The notes under the pieces are model-generated. The model was not told the DNA's origin, did no database searches, and saw only the letters and a program-made list of their open reading frames with translations. DNA of 64,000 nt from PALSA-1296 sp038210275 (GTDB lineage: Bacteria; Bacteroidota; Ignavibacteria; Palsa-1295), in NCBI GenBank assembly GCA_038210275.1, contig JBBQWV010000019.1, forward strand, positions 20,526-84,525, in the 5' to 3' direction. The position numbers and the translations under genes were made by a program. This document shows, piece after piece, positions 1 through 9,465 of the stretch (position 1 is its first letter; the number at the start of each line of letters is the position of its first letter).

Positions 1-2011
1 AAACTGATCCGTCATCTTCATTTTTGACACTTGACGATCTATCAATAATCACCACTTCTCCAAGGAAATCGCCTTCGAAATTATGGCAGAATGAATAAGT
101 ATTTCCCTTTGCGCGGACGGAAAGTTGATCGAGAAAAATGTATGTTCCTTTTGCATTCGCTTTATACGTATCAAAACGCAACGTCCCAAGCAGCAAAGAA
201 TCAGAAATAACAGAGCCACCCATATTGGTGATCGTAATTGTCAATGAGTCTTTACTTCCGCTAGAAGATTTATATGCCCATCCGGAAGGCGGCGTATAAC
301 GTGCGCCAACTTTCGTCGGAGATATATCAATGATATCGGAGTTGTATTCTATTCCGAACGTTATCTCATCCGCAATGAACCCTTGCTGCACAAAATTCTG
401 CGGTATCCGCACTGCCATCGGAACCGTCACTGTCGTATCGGGATAGGTAGAATGTACGCCGAGAAAATAGGGGTACGCATATCCAGTCGAAACCGAAAGA
501 GGTTTTTGGACCGTGCGGACAATTCCTGAATCCTGATCGATCACCACAAGCTCGTTATACCGCACATTCTTAATAACCTGCCTACCCCCCGGCTGCCAAA
601 CAACAACGACAGAATCAATCGTAGAAGAACTCTCCGAACAACCAGTAGCCCCAAAACCGAAATGAGCCATGAGGGGAGAATAGCCATAGTTTCCTTGTGT
701 GTAACCAACTTCTCGATTTTGCCTTCGCCCCTCTGAATAAGCTATAACTCGTGCACCAATTCCATTTGAATTAGCTTGGTGTCCACGAAGTGTTACATTT
801 AACCAACGATTAGTATTACCCTCGTTGTGCCACAATTCAACAGTTCCAACACCATTATGTTGAATATCTATAAATCCGTCATTATCATAATCCGTAAGTG
901 AAGCATTATGCAATCCACCTGTCGGTGGATTGTTCAAAGGTAAATCTGTAGGTGATTTAAAACCTATTGGGCTTCCGTAATAAATTTGAGATATTGCATC
1001 TTCATTCATTAGAAAAAGATCAAGATACCCATCATTGTCAAAATCGTAAAAGAATATGGCTATATGTGTTCCCTTCTTTGCCGAATCCAAACCAAGATCA
1101 TGAGTCCAGTCGACAAAAGATTTACCTTGAATATCATGAAAAACAAATAGCTTGTTCGGATAATGTACGAGTAAATCAGGGTATCCATCATTATCAATAT
1201 CAGCGAACGCGGCTGCGCCGGGATAGTCGCTTAACAGTCTAACAGTTTTAAGAAATGAATTGTCAAAACCAACAAAGCCGCCACCCGGTGACGAAAAGAA
1301 CAAAGAATCTAAACCTCTCGCATTTCCGAACAAATAATCAGGGATTGAATCATCATTAATATACGTGGCAAGTATCTCATCACCTTGCCCTCCATTAAAA
1401 AATGGCTTCGCCAAATCAAAAGATTTGCCATTATTCATTTCTATTGAAGTACCTTGGAATCCTTGCGTATTGATTAGAAGATCAAGTTTGCCATCCGAAT
1501 TTATGTCACTAAAAATTGCTCCTGTCGCATATACACCCGGTTGATGGAATAGATTTCCTGCATCTCTAAAAGTCATATCACCATTGTTCAACCAGAGAAA
1601 ATCGTTTGAAGTTGGGAAATGACTTTCATAGCAATCGATAAATCCATCATTATTGAAATCACCCCAGCACATCTGTCCAGTGTAAGAAGGTGTTGCCGAA
1701 GGAAACGCAGTGGCCCGAATCTCTTTAAATGTCCCGTCACGAAGGTTATGAAACATTTGATTATATTCGTCACCCTTACCGCTCCCGTGAGCTACGTAAA
1801 GATCAAGATAGTCGTCATTATCACTATCAATCCACATGGATGAAAATGAATACGAATTCGAACTCGCAGCAGAGATTCCACTTGAATCAGAAACATTTTT
1901 GAATACAACCTGACAAAAGGACAAACGGACATCACCTAATAAAATTAGAGTAATGAGCGCCAAAATCAAGGAAGACTTCTTCAATAGTGCTATTTTCTTA
2001 AAATAAGTCAT
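1..2011 (-). CDS. Secreted FG-GAP/VCBS repeat protein with ASPIC/UnbV domain (3' end outside window)
   Basis: The frame is open from an ATG at 2011 to the window edge, about 670 codons, so the C-terminus is missing. A hydrophobic segment near residues 15-30 looks like a signal peptide. Repeated calcium-loop-like motifs such as DSDNDDYLDLY, DFNNDGFID, DIDNDGYPDL and DFDNDGYLDLF mark FG-GAP/VCBS beta-propeller blades. An ASPIC/UnbV-type region follows, with GIGARV and then REVGYTQGNYGYSP. The last visible part resembles a cohesin-like beta domain. By family this is an extracellular protein, and a T9SS sorting domain may lie beyond the edge. It is divergent from the gene at 2051, with 39 bases between the starts. 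Its substrate is unknown. Confidence 0.85.
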   Translation of the reverse strand, partial: MTYFKKIALLKKSSLILALITLILLGDVRLSFCQVVFKNVSDSSGISAASSNSYSFSSMWIDSDNDDYLDLYVAHGSGKGDEYNQMFHNLRDGTFKEIRATAFPSATPSYTGQMCWGDFNNDGFIDCYESHFPTSNDFLWLNNGDMTFRDAGNLFHQPGVYATGAIFSDINSDGKLDLLINTQGFQGTSIEMNNGKSFDLAKPFFNGGQGDEILATYINDDSIPDYLFGNARGLDSLFFSSPGGGFVGFDNSFLKTVRLLSDYPGAAAFADIDNDGYPDLLVHYPNKLFVFHDIQGKSFVDWTHDLGLDSAKKGTHIAIFFYDFDNDGYLDLFLMNEDAISQIYYGSPIGFKSPTDLPLNNPPTGGLHNASLTDYDNDGFIDIQHNGVGTVELWHNEGNTNRWLNVTLRGHQANSNGIGARVIAYSEGRRQNREVGYTQGNYGYSPLMAHFGFGATGCSESSSTIDSVVVVWQPGGRQVIKNVRYNELVVIDQDSGIVRTVQKPLSVSTGYAYPYFLGVHSTYPDTTVTVPMAVRIPQNFVQQGFIADEITFGIEYNSDIIDISPTKVGARYTPPSGWAYKSSSGSKDSLTITITNMGGSVISDSLLLGTLRFDTYKANAKGTYIFLDQLSVRAKGNTYSFCHNFEGDFLGEVVIIDRSSSVKNEDDGSV

Positions 2012-2050
2012 AGTAATAACTTTCTAAACCTCACGATTGTTACACATAAA

Positions 2051-3244
2051 TTGCAAAAAAGACTTCATAACCAACTATTCTATCTCGCGTTAACGGGATA
2101 CGGTCTTCTCATTTTTTTGGGGAATTGGAATCATGTTGTCCAACAAGGAATTTATTTTAATCAATATCTTCCAATTGCAAAACATATTCTAAGTGGTGAT
2201 GGATATACCATCCATTCAGGAAGTCAAATCCTCTATCCTCTTTGGGGATATCCTCTGCTCACTATGCTCGGAGAATTATCCGGCTCTCCAATAATTTTCC
2301 TGTTTATATTTCAATTTATAACTTGCATAATTGGAATTTCTTTTTTCTATAAATTTTTCAACCTCGAAAAGAAACTTTGGCACATTCCTCTTTATACCCC
2401 CTTCATAGCCTTACTGTCTGTTCGTTGGCCCGATGCGATCGTAGCGACACTATTGATTATCATAGCATACTATTTTAAGGAAAGCTTGAGAAATCATTCA
2501 AAAAAATATGCTATCATCAGTGGACTACTTTTCGGACTCTTACTGAATTTCAGAAGCGAATATCTCGGATTATTATTTGCCCTTGCAGTTATTGCAATAG
2601 TATCTTTATTCCGCGATAGAAAACTGTATTTCAATCTCTTTGTACTCACTATTCTGAGTACTCTTTTCATGTTGCTTCCGTGGGCTTATTATTCATATTC
2701 CATTAATAAGCACATTCATCTGGCAGCCACGAATGGCGGCGGCGTACTTTATATAAGTCTTGGCCAGTTGCCCAACAATCCATGGGACATCACTCATTCT
2801 GACTCTGTTGCATATTCAGTTGCAAAAGAAAATGGAGTTGATGACCCCTATTCCGCAAGAGGTGATTCATTGTTGACAGCAAAATTTCTTTATGACATAG
2901 AAAGTAAACCTATTGCCTACTCAGAGAAGATAGGCTATAATTTACTATCGTCTTTGGTGCGGGGTGTCTATATCGGAGAATATTCCAACATTATTGAAAA
3001 GGGTATCAAAATTATATTCATTCTTATTTTTGATTTACTATTGCTAATGACGTGCATATATCTTGTAAGACAAATGAAAAGATCATTCATCTTATCAATA
3101 GTTCTTACCTTTATACTTTATAAGTTTGCCCTAATCACTCTGGTGCAGTATGAGCCTCGGCACATGAATACAATCTATCTTTTTCTTTTTGGAACAGCGT
3201 TGCTATTTCTTAATAATCGAAAATCTGCAACTCCTCGAAATTAA
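2051..3244 (+). CDS. Multi-pass membrane protein, GT-C/PMT-like glycosyltransferase family
   Basis: The 397 residues contain roughly ten hydrophobic helices. The early loop (about residues 30-70) reads FNQYLPIAKHILSGDGY followed by LYPLWGYPLL. This resembles the first periplasmic loop of dolichyl-phosphate-mannose-type (GT39/PMT_2) transferases, which move a lipid-linked sugar onto an acceptor outside the membrane. I do not see the usual acidic pair clearly, so activity is uncertain. The start is TTG at 2051: no in-frame ATG occurs upstream, and the next internal Met is far into the protein. Neighbouring surface-polysaccharide genes (flippase, heparinase-like) on the other strand fit a cell-surface role. 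Confidence 0.6.
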   Translation: MQKRLHNQLFYLALTGYGLLIFLGNWNHVVQQGIYFNQYLPIAKHILSGDGYTIHSGSQILYPLWGYPLLTMLGELSGSPIIFLFIFQFITCIIGISFFYKFFNLEKKLWHIPLYTPFIALLSVRWPDAIVATLLIIIAYYFKESLRNHSKKYAIISGLLFGLLLNFRSEYLGLLFALAVIAIVSLFRDRKLYFNLFVLTILSTLFMLLPWAYYSYSINKHIHLAATNGGGVLYISLGQLPNNPWDITHSDSVAYSVAKENGVDDPYSARGDSLLTAKFLYDIESKPIAYSEKIGYNLLSSLVRGVYIGEYSNIIEKGIKIIFILIFDLLLLMTCIYLVRQMKRSFILSIVLTFILYKFALITLVQYEPRHMNTIYLFLFGTALLFLNNRKSATPRN

Positions 3245-3316
3245 CTGGCATTGCAATAGCGTTTAAAAGTGTCTTACGAATTTTCTTTGAGCTTCTTAAA
3301 ATAGAGCTACAATTAG

Positions 3317-4600
3317 TCAGCTTTTCTGTCTGAATTTTATCATTCCGCGCATCGAAACTCCTAACTCTCTGCGCATTGCGATAAAGGCAAAGATGCCGAT
3401 GGCAGTGGTGGATGCTAAGACGCTGAGGGCTGCGCCAGTTGCTGCCATTGAGGGGACAAGCAGACGGTTCAGCGCGAAGAAGATGATCGTCCCGCCCAGA
3501 ACCGAAAGGAATAAGCCCTTGACGCGCCCGATGCCGATGAGGACGTTGGTTGAGACAAGCGCAAGTGGAAGAGTAAAGCCGGTCAGAATAAGAATTTGAA
3601 AGACTTGAGCAATGCCTGGAAATTTGCCTTTGTAAAAAATATTCATCAGCAGATCGGAGCCAAGCGCCAGCGTTAGAGAGATCGGCACAAGAACTGCGAA
3701 CGAAAGAAGAAGCAATTTTTCGACAAGCTCGGAAAGTTTTTTGCTGTCGCCACTGGTATGCAAACGTGAGGCGATCGGCACGATCAGCAACGTCGCCCCT
3801 TCGCGCACTGCATCAAAAAAACGGTAAAGCGTTTTTGCGGCAGAGTATAGCGCAACATACGCCGGAGCATAGACTCCAACAACCAGCACATCAGCCCATT
3901 GCTGAATCGTCAGTAGCGCACTTGTTCCGGCTTGGAATTTTGCAAAGGATAAAAGTTTTCCATATTCATTTCGTGGGACATGAAGCAGCGGCATTGCGCG
4001 AAATGCTTTACGAGAATACATGATCGCTACCAGACTTGAAAGAGCACTGCCGATAATATTGATCGTAACAAAATCCATTGCCGTATGAAAAATGCCAAGT
4101 GAATTTGCGAGAATCGTCATCAGAGTGATTGAACCGAAGAATGCAAGATCGACAAAGAAAATATCGGAGATGCGGTAGGTGATCTGTAAATAGCGAATGC
4201 CGACATTACGAAAAATATTCAGCACAAGCAAAAGCGGAAGCCACGGCAGCATTGCGCCAAGTTCAGGACTTGCAAAAAGTTTAGTAATTGCATCGGCGAA
4301 AATCACAAACGCACTTCCGACGACAAGCATCACAAGCGAGTAGAGATTAAAACTTGCTGCAAGAATTTCTTCGACTTCAGCTTTATGTTCGCTGGCGAAT
4401 TTCACCATCGGCTGAAGAAAGATCGAATCCGAAAGAACGCAGATGATTAGAAAAATAGATTGGAATAAAGAGAATGCCGCCCATTCTTTCGCAGGGAGTA
4501 CAGCAATCACGATCAGAAGGATCGTGAAGCCGTTAAGGAAGATTAATCCCTTATCAGCAATCGCCCATATTCCGGTATTAAGATGTTCGCGAAGTTTCAA
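3317..4600 (-). CDS. Polysaccharide flippase (Wzx/MATE-like, MOP superfamily)
   Basis: A 427-residue protein with about 12 hydrophobic helices and the N-terminal pattern of polysaccharide transporters (GIWAIADKGLIFLNGFTILL). The mid-part LLSFAKFQAGTSALLTIQQWADVLVVG matches the second half of Wzx-type flippases. Such proteins move undecaprenyl-linked oligosaccharides from the inner to the outer face of the cytoplasmic membrane. It is the last gene of a minus-strand run beginning at ybaB, 40 bases after the heparinase-like gene, which suggests a surface-glycan role. The gap holds a short dispersed repeat. The length is usual for the family, and the substrate cannot be read from sequence. Confidence 0.8.
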   Translation of the reverse strand: MKLREHLNTGIWAIADKGLIFLNGFTILLIVIAVLPAKEWAAFSLFQSIFLIICVLSDSIFLQPMVKFASEHKAEVEEILAASFNLYSLVMLVVGSAFVIFADAITKLFASPELGAMLPWLPLLLVLNIFRNVGIRYLQITYRISDIFFVDLAFFGSITLMTILANSLGIFHTAMDFVTINIIGSALSSLVAIMYSRKAFRAMPLLHVPRNEYGKLLSFAKFQAGTSALLTIQQWADVLVVGVYAPAYVALYSAAKTLYRFFDAVREGATLLIVPIASRLHTSGDSKKLSELVEKLLLLSFAVLVPISLTLALGSDLLMNIFYKGKFPGIAQVFQILILTGFTLPLALVSTNVLIGIGRVKGLFLSVLGGTIIFFALNRLLVPSMAATGAALSVLASTTAIGIFAFIAMRRELGVSMRGMIKFRQKS

Positions 4601-4604
4601 GGAC

Positions 4605-4638
4605 AGTCGTTAGTCTTTAGCGTTTAGTTTTTAGCAGA
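4605..4638. repeat. Filler repeat built of (gtctttag)-like units
   Basis: A run of TTTAG-ending units closing with TTTAGCAGAAA lies in the 40-base gap between the flippase and heparinase-like genes. A close copy in the same orientation lies at 63680-63714. It is non-coding and looks like a dispersed genomic filler element. Confidence 0.6.
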
Positions 4639-4640
4639 AA

Positions 4641-6446
4641 TTAATCCGAATCGTGAACAGCTTTCAAGATAAATGTCACAAGTCTTTTTTCCCGCGCAGA
4701 GATAGTATCATGGATTTTTATTTTCCAAGCCTTCGATTTCCGCATATATGATGGTGCAAAATCATATTCAAGAAGTTCTAACTCTGTGCTGATACCTGAA
4801 AGTTCAAATTCGAAATGATTATTTCTGAAATCGCGTAGGGCAAATTTCGACGGACTGATCTTTTCGAGCCGCCAGCGTGGATGAAAATGGAAATTCCATT
4901 CAAGCGATTGACCGGAATGAAAGTGGAGATGATCTTCTAAAATAAATTTGTCAGGCGTGAGAATAAAATGCCGTTCGTGTTCATCTATCCATTCAAGAGT
5001 TGATGTTTGAGCTTTGATCTCGTTTTCATCAAATTCAAATTTTTTGATAAAAGCAGCGGGGCGCGTCTTGATCCAACCAAAGCTCGGCTCCATTATTGCT
5101 CCGGTATTTTGGCCAACGATTAAACCATTGTGATAGTGGGCGCTACGCTCTTTATCGCGGTCATTTGGATAGCCGTTATAGGCGTATGTTCCGGGATCTA
5201 CGAGGATATTAATGCCATCTAATGCAACAATCGGGGAGAGAAAATCATCGTGGGCATGAGAGGAAAAACCTTCGCCCCCCCAGCCGAAATCTCCGGCACG
5301 AACAAAAAGATAATTTTTACCAAGGGAAGCAGCAATACTTTCGGAGTATAGGAAATAATTTTGTCGCTCTTTCGTTATGAACGGATTTTCTCCAAATGCC
5401 AGATCTTTCCATTGCGAAGAAAGATTGATTGCTTTTCCGAAATCGCAATCGCCGTATTTCACCGCATCACCGTCAGGAAGGATTATCGAATTGCGATAGA
5501 TTTGAATCTCATTGAAACGACGGGTAAATTCATCATCGAATCCGTCATTGTTTGAATTTGCAGTGCGCAATGCAAGATCGGCAAAATCAGTTATAAATGT
5601 ATGATACCATCCGGAAGATTCTTTGCTGGCGCCATCAGGGTATGTCTGATCTAAGATTGTCTCTTTTAGTATTTTTTTTGCTCGAAGTCGAAAAAATACT
5701 GCTTCAGGAAAATCAAAAAGAGATGAAAGAATATAGAGACCTGCTGACTCTCCGATAAGATGATTCGAACGAACGATCTTATCTGTCGAGAGTTCTGCAT
5801 TTAAGTAAGCTGCATGCTGCCAAATACTTTTGGCGATCTTCTCATTTTTCGAAATATCAAATCCGGCAAGAGCGAGAATGCGAAGCGAGGCAGCCCAGCT
5901 TATTCCACGAATTGCAATTTCCAGAGGGCTTGACCAATTGATACTTCCGGCGAATGGATTATCATCTATCCATGACAGGATTCGTGATTCAATTTCATTG
6001 GCATATTTTTTATCTTTTGATATGTACGCTGCTTGTGCAAGTAAAGGCAGATACTTAAAGCGATTTATTTCCCAAACGATCTTTACATCTCGAGGCGAAT
6101 CTGCTGAATGAACGCGTGTTTCTTCATATCTTTTTTTCTCCCAGTATTTATTTTCAAGAGGATCGTAATTCCACGGATCGGCAAGCCCTTTGAGATGATG
6201 AGTGAATGTGAAGAAATAGTTTTCATCCCTCAGCATTTCATCGGCTCGCTCAATAATTACAATACGCTCTTTCTCAGAGATTTCAATGGGTGATTCTTTA
6301 GGAAAAATAAGTTGAGCTGAACCTGAAGAAGAATTCACCAATGCTTTTAGTCTTCTACTCTTCGCACTTTTCTCGGCAATGAGCAGAATCGTACCGCGAA
6401 TGCCGAGCTTTTTTATTGAGAATTTTAAGTTTTGTAGAGCGCTCAT
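4641..6446 (-). CDS. Heparinase II/III-like alginate lyase family protein
   Basis: 601 residues. The N-terminal half (about 90-330) is an alpha-helical toroid-like region with motifs such as WEINRFKYLPLLA. The C-terminal half holds the family signature FSSHAHDDFLSPIVALDG followed by LVDPGTYAYNG. In this family the His-x-His-Asp segment binds metal or polysaccharide in the lyase fold. No signal peptide is evident, as is common for members next to polysaccharide synthesis genes. It is 6 bases downstream of a lipoprotein gene and 40 bases upstream of a flippase gene. The natural substrate is unknown, and a role in trimming or modifying an exported uronic-acid glycan is inference. Confidence 0.8.
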   Translation of the reverse strand: MSALQNLKFSIKKLGIRGTILLIAEKSAKSRRLKALVNSSSGSAQLIFPKESPIEISEKERIVIIERADEMLRDENYFFTFTHHLKGLADPWNYDPLENKYWEKKRYEETRVHSADSPRDVKIVWEINRFKYLPLLAQAAYISKDKKYANEIESRILSWIDDNPFAGSINWSSPLEIAIRGISWAASLRILALAGFDISKNEKIAKSIWQHAAYLNAELSTDKIVRSNHLIGESAGLYILSSLFDFPEAVFFRLRAKKILKETILDQTYPDGASKESSGWYHTFITDFADLALRTANSNNDGFDDEFTRRFNEIQIYRNSIILPDGDAVKYGDCDFGKAINLSSQWKDLAFGENPFITKERQNYFLYSESIAASLGKNYLFVRAGDFGWGGEGFSSHAHDDFLSPIVALDGINILVDPGTYAYNGYPNDRDKERSAHYHNGLIVGQNTGAIMEPSFGWIKTRPAAFIKKFEFDENEIKAQTSTLEWIDEHERHFILTPDKFILEDHLHFHSGQSLEWNFHFHPRWRLEKISPSKFALRDFRNNHFEFELSGISTELELLEYDFAPSYMRKSKAWKIKIHDTISAREKRLVTFILKAVHDSD

Positions 6447-6452
6447 TCGTAG

Positions 6453-6986
6453 TTAAAAATTCGATTCATCACGCCATCTGATCGCTTTCCACGGATCGTC
6501 TTTCGTCGGACGAGAAAGTGTAAAGATCGCTCTGCCATCAACGTGCAAAATCTCACCAAGATTCAGAGCTATATCAAGCGAGAACGAACGCGTAATATCA
6601 TAGATTATATCAGTCCCACTCGAATCGAGTATTGTGCCCCAGAGCAGATCAAGTGATTCCGAAGATGCGAAAAGCGAACCAGTTGTTTGCATTTCTTCAT
6701 CGCGACCCCATTCAAGATCCAATCCTCGATCATAATTACGATAACTGAAAACAAAATTCGGTGCAAGTAATTTTCCGTAATAGGTTGTATCTTTGAATTG
6801 ATAAGCTGAACGAAACGCATCGAAGAATCCGCTTATGGTATGCGGATCGCCGAATCCATTCTGCGAAAGGGTATTATCAACTGCCGGAGCAAACGGATTG
6901 CAGGATGAAAAAAAAATAACGGCAAAAAGAAATAAAACACACCATGTATATCTCCGAATGCGAAAGATATGATACACTATATTCAC
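6453..6986 (-). CDS. Predicted lipoprotein, unknown function
   Basis: 177 residues. A short basic start is followed by a hydrophobic stretch and a lipobox-like FFSSC at about residues 25-29, so a lipid-anchored envelope protein is likely. The mature part (SGFFDAFRSAYQFKDTTYYGKLLAPNFVFSY, split here as seen across residues 50-80) resembles NTF2/SnoaL-type small domains, but I cannot assign one firmly. It overlaps the upstream lipoprotein gene by four bases (ATGA arrangement), indicating translational coupling. It probably works with that partner and may be linked to the adjacent polysaccharide genes. Confidence 0.7.
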   Translation of the reverse strand: MNIVYHIFRIRRYTWCVLFLFAVIFFSSCNPFAPAVDNTLSQNGFGDPHTISGFFDAFRSAYQFKDTTYYGKLLAPNFVFSYRNYDRGLDLEWGRDEEMQTTGSLFASSESLDLLWGTILDSSGTDIIYDITRSFSLDIALNLGEILHVDGRAIFTLSRPTKDDPWKAIRWRDESNF

Positions 6987-7690
6987 GAACTAAGCTGAGC
7001 CTTTAGCTCAGTAAATGTTTTAGAGTTTCCAGATTGCTGTGCAAAATCAGACCATGTAGTTATGCGCCATTCACTTGTTGCTTGCTCTGTCGTCACGAGT
7101 ATGACATGCAGTATCATCGAACCACTTATCGAAGGGGGAATGGAAGAATTTGATTGCACGGGAAGCAATACAAGATAATCTGTAGTAATATCTGCTGCGT
7201 TTGAATTTGATTGGCTGATCTTCGTATTGCTAAAAGTCACGGTCAGTCTTGGATTTGATACAAGCGAAGATCTAAGATTCGTCATGAAATTTTGTTCTGA
7301 TTGAATATTCCACCCATCAAATTTGCTCCGAGATGATGCATCCAATCCCGAACGAGGCGTAAAAATAAAAACAGATTTATCTCCTGCAACAGAAGAATCC
7401 TTTGGACTCATGAAACACTTTGTATAATTTGTTGCATCAAGAACTTCTATCGTGCCTTTGAAATTTGCAAGTAAGTAGTTTGGTGTTGCTGCAGGAGTCC
7501 AGATAAAGGTTGAGCCAAAATCCGGATCGGAAGGTGTGCGGGTGCTAAAAAGATCACAGGAAGAAAGGGTTATGGCAAGTTGGAAGTACAGATATAGACG
7601 TATCGACGTATGGACGTATCGTCTCAAACGCCGAGTGGCAATCCTAATTCGTCTATACGTCAATCCGTCCATAAGTCTATCTTTGTGCAA
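6983..7690 (-). CDS. Predicted lipoprotein with an unusual repeat-derived N-terminus
   Basis: 235 residues if started at 7690. The lipobox LSSC lies unusually far in, at about residue 45, and is preceded by a very basic stretch (TYRRIRIATRRLRRY). That stretch is the translation of a 91-base inverted array of 8-mers (7592-7682). No ATG, GTG or TTG lies between the array and the hydrophobic segment, so the gene starts at 7690 or at a second ATG at 7672. The mature protein is Ser/Thr rich and not recognised. It overlaps the methyltransferase gene by 14 bases and the next lipoprotein gene by 4. The long n-region may mean the signal sequence was extended by insertion of the repeat. Confidence 0.65.
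   Translation of the reverse strand: MHKDRLMDGLTYRRIRIATRRLRRYVHTSIRLYLYFQLAITLSSCDLFSTRTPSDPDFGSTFIWTPAATPNYLLANFKGTIEVLDATNYTKCFMSPKDSSVAGDKSVFIFTPRSGLDASSRSKFDGWNIQSEQNFMTNLRSSLVSNPRLTVTFSNTKISQSNSNAADITTDYLVLLPVQSNSSIPPSISGSMILHVILVTTEQATSEWRITTWSDFAQQSGNSKTFTELKAQLSS
7592..7682. repeat. Inverted array of degenerate 8-mers
   Basis: The left arm (7592-7623) is four consecutive 8-mers of the form NTATNGAC, e.g. GTATCGAC and GTATGGAC. The right arm (7651-7682) is four 8-mers starting GTC, e.g. GTCTATAC and GTCCATAA, which are the same motif on the other strand. A 27-base spacer separates the arms. The whole array lies inside the start of a lipoprotein gene and touches the end of the methyltransferase gene. 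I do not recognise it as a named element. Confidence 0.75.
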
Positions 7691-8414
7691 CGAGAATTAA
7701 CCTCGGAGAACTCCCTACATCAAACCGTGCGCCGTCATAATTTCCAAATTTTTCTCGGATCGTTAACCCGGCATTTGCGAACATTTTTTCGAAATCCAGC
7801 AACTCAAAAAGCCTGACTGATTCATGAAACTCCTTCGAACCATGTTCGGAATAAATAATAATTTTTTTTACTACTCTGCCATTTCGAATCTCTCTAGATT
7901 GTTCTACTCGTTCACCGGAAGAAAGTGTCGTCTCATCACGCGCTGATAAATTGTTGTTTACCAGAAAACTATTAAAAAAATCCAACACAAAAAAACCATC
8001 GGGATTTAAGCACTTCCCTACTTCTATAATCACTTCTTCATTTTCCTCGTCAGTTGGAAAATACCCAAAACTCGTGAAGAGATTGATAATGAGATCGTAG
8101 CTGCCACTAATTTGGCGCATATCTTGCTCTTTAAAATCAACTTTCACTCCTTCGGTTTCAGCATTTTTTTTTGCTTCACAAATGAGGGTCGGAGAAAGAT
8201 CAACACCTGTGATGTTTTTGTAACCTCGCTTGGCAAGATTGATTGAATGTCGTCCGGCGCCGCATGCAAGATCAAGGATTGCTGCATCTTTAGAAATTCC
8301 TGTCGCTGCCTCAATCAGGTCAAGAGCTTTCGAAGCTTCTTCGGTATTTCGATGATGATAGAGCGCTAGGTAGCGCTCATCTGCAAACCAATCTTTATAC
8401 CATTCGTGCGGCAT
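7677..8414 (-). CDS. Class I SAM-dependent methyltransferase
   Basis: 245 residues. The Rossmann-fold motif I is seen at about residues 45-55 (LDLACGAGRHS), followed by the acidic motif II residue in GVDLS and a QDMRQ motif III. The C-terminal half has ...FDFFNS..., typical of small-molecule methyltransferases of the methyltransf_25 type. It is cytoplasmic with no membrane segment. The start codon overlaps the recR stop codon (TGATG), so it is translationally coupled to recR. The substrate is unknown, and the operon with recR and ybaB does not define one. Confidence 0.85.
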   Translation of the reverse strand: MPHEWYKDWFADERYLALYHHRNTEEASKALDLIEAATGISKDAAILDLACGAGRHSINLAKRGYKNITGVDLSPTLICEAKKNAETEGVKVDFKEQDMRQISGSYDLIINLFTSFGYFPTDEENEEVIIEVGKCLNPDGFFVLDFFNSFLVNNNLSARDETTLSSGERVEQSREIRNGRVVKKIIIYSEHGSKEFHESVRLFELLDFEKMFANAGLTIREKFGNYDGARFDVGSSPRLILVAQR

Positions 8415-9016
8415 CAGACGAGCAACCTACCTTCAAGTGCTTTTGCAAGCGTTGCTTCATCTACGAATTCCAAATCGCTGCCGATAGGGATGCCTCGGGC
8501 AATTCGTGTGATCCTTGGAACAATATCGTGCAAAAGTCTTGCAAGATAGAGCACCGTTGCTTCGCCTTCAACATTCGGATCAAGCGCAAGAATAACTTCT
8601 TTCACACCTTTTTCTTCATGTAAACGAAGGAGCAGTTCTCTGATCTTTAATTCATCCGGACCGATTCCATCAAGCGGCGAGAGCGAGCCTCCAAGAACGT
8701 GGTAGAGTCCTCTGAACTCATTTGTCCTCTCAATAACAAGTACGTCGTTCGGCTCTTCGACAACACAAATGAGACTTTGGTCGCGGCGCCTATCTCTGCA
8801 TATCAAACACGGATCTTCTTCGGTGATGTTGCCGCAAACGCTGCACGTTCGAACTCGCTCTTTAAGATGATACAATGCTTCGGCAAGCGACTTAACTTCG
8901 CTGTCGGATTGCTTCAAGAGATAAATTGCAAGGCGAGCCGCCGTCTTTCTTCCGATCGTGGGAAGTGAAGAGAGGCGCTCAATAAGGGTTTCTAATGCCG
9001 GCGAAGTGTAGAGCAT
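8414..9016 (-). CDS. recR: Recombination protein RecR
   Basis: 200 residues, the usual length. The N-terminal helix-hairpin-helix (LPTIGRKTAARLA) is followed by a four-cysteine zinc site at Cys58, Cys61, Cys70 and Cys73. A Toprim domain follows with VVEEPNDVLVIE and LALDPNVEGEAT, ending with the conserved ARGIPIGSDLEFVD. RecR acts with RecO/RecF in loading RecA at single-strand gaps. It lies 28 bases downstream of the ybaB-type gene, the arrangement commonly seen after dnaX, although dnaX itself is not adjacent here. Confidence 0.97.
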   Translation of the reverse strand: MLYTSPALETLIERLSSLPTIGRKTAARLAIYLLKQSDSEVKSLAEALYHLKERVRTCSVCGNITEEDPCLICRDRRRDQSLICVVEEPNDVLVIERTNEFRGLYHVLGGSLSPLDGIGPDELKIRELLLRLHEEKGVKEVILALDPNVEGEATVLYLARLLHDIVPRITRIARGIPIGSDLEFVDEATLAKALEGRLLV

Positions 9017-9044
9017 GGATCAGAATTCTCTCCGAAGGTTTTAC

Positions 9045-9368
9045 TTATCTCGTTAAGCCGGGAATATTCGGCATAAAATTATTTGCAACGCTTGACATCT
9101 TCTCATCGGCAAGTTCTTTCGCTTTGCTCAATGCCCGGTTTGCTGCAGCGACGACGAGATCCTCGAGCATTTCCTGTTCATTAGGGTCAATGACTTCTTT
9201 TTCAAGTTTGATCGCAATAATTTCGCCATTTCCATTTGCAGTGACTTTTACCATTCCTCCGCCCGCCTCGGCAGAAGCAATAACACTGCCAAGCGATTCC
9301 TGCATTTTGGAAACTTCTTCCTGCATTTTCTGCACCTGCTCAAGCGCCTTCATTAACTCTGGATTCAT
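9045..9368 (-). CDS. YbaB/EbfC family nucleoid-associated protein
   Basis: 107 residues, the normal size. The N-terminal helix is rich in Met/Gln/Glu (ALEQVQKMQEEVSKMQ), followed by the family core GMVKVTANGNGEI and a C-terminal helical LEDLVVAAANRAL. The family forms dimers that bind DNA without strong sequence specificity. It is the first gene of the minus-strand run with recR, and the linkage ybaB-recR supports the identification. No clear TAnnTTTG promoter was found in the gap upstream. Confidence 0.93.
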   Translation of the reverse strand: MNPELMKALEQVQKMQEEVSKMQESLGSVIASAEAGGGMVKVTANGNGEIIAIKLEKEVIDPNEQEMLEDLVVAAANRALSKAKELADEKMSSVANNFMPNIPGLTR

Positions 9369-9465
9369 ATATTCTTGTAACTTACTTTAAGAGAAGTTCA
9401 AACGAGAAATTTCAGGAAATGGTTGAAAGGAATGACAGGTAATCACTTTGCACAAAATTCAGAAC

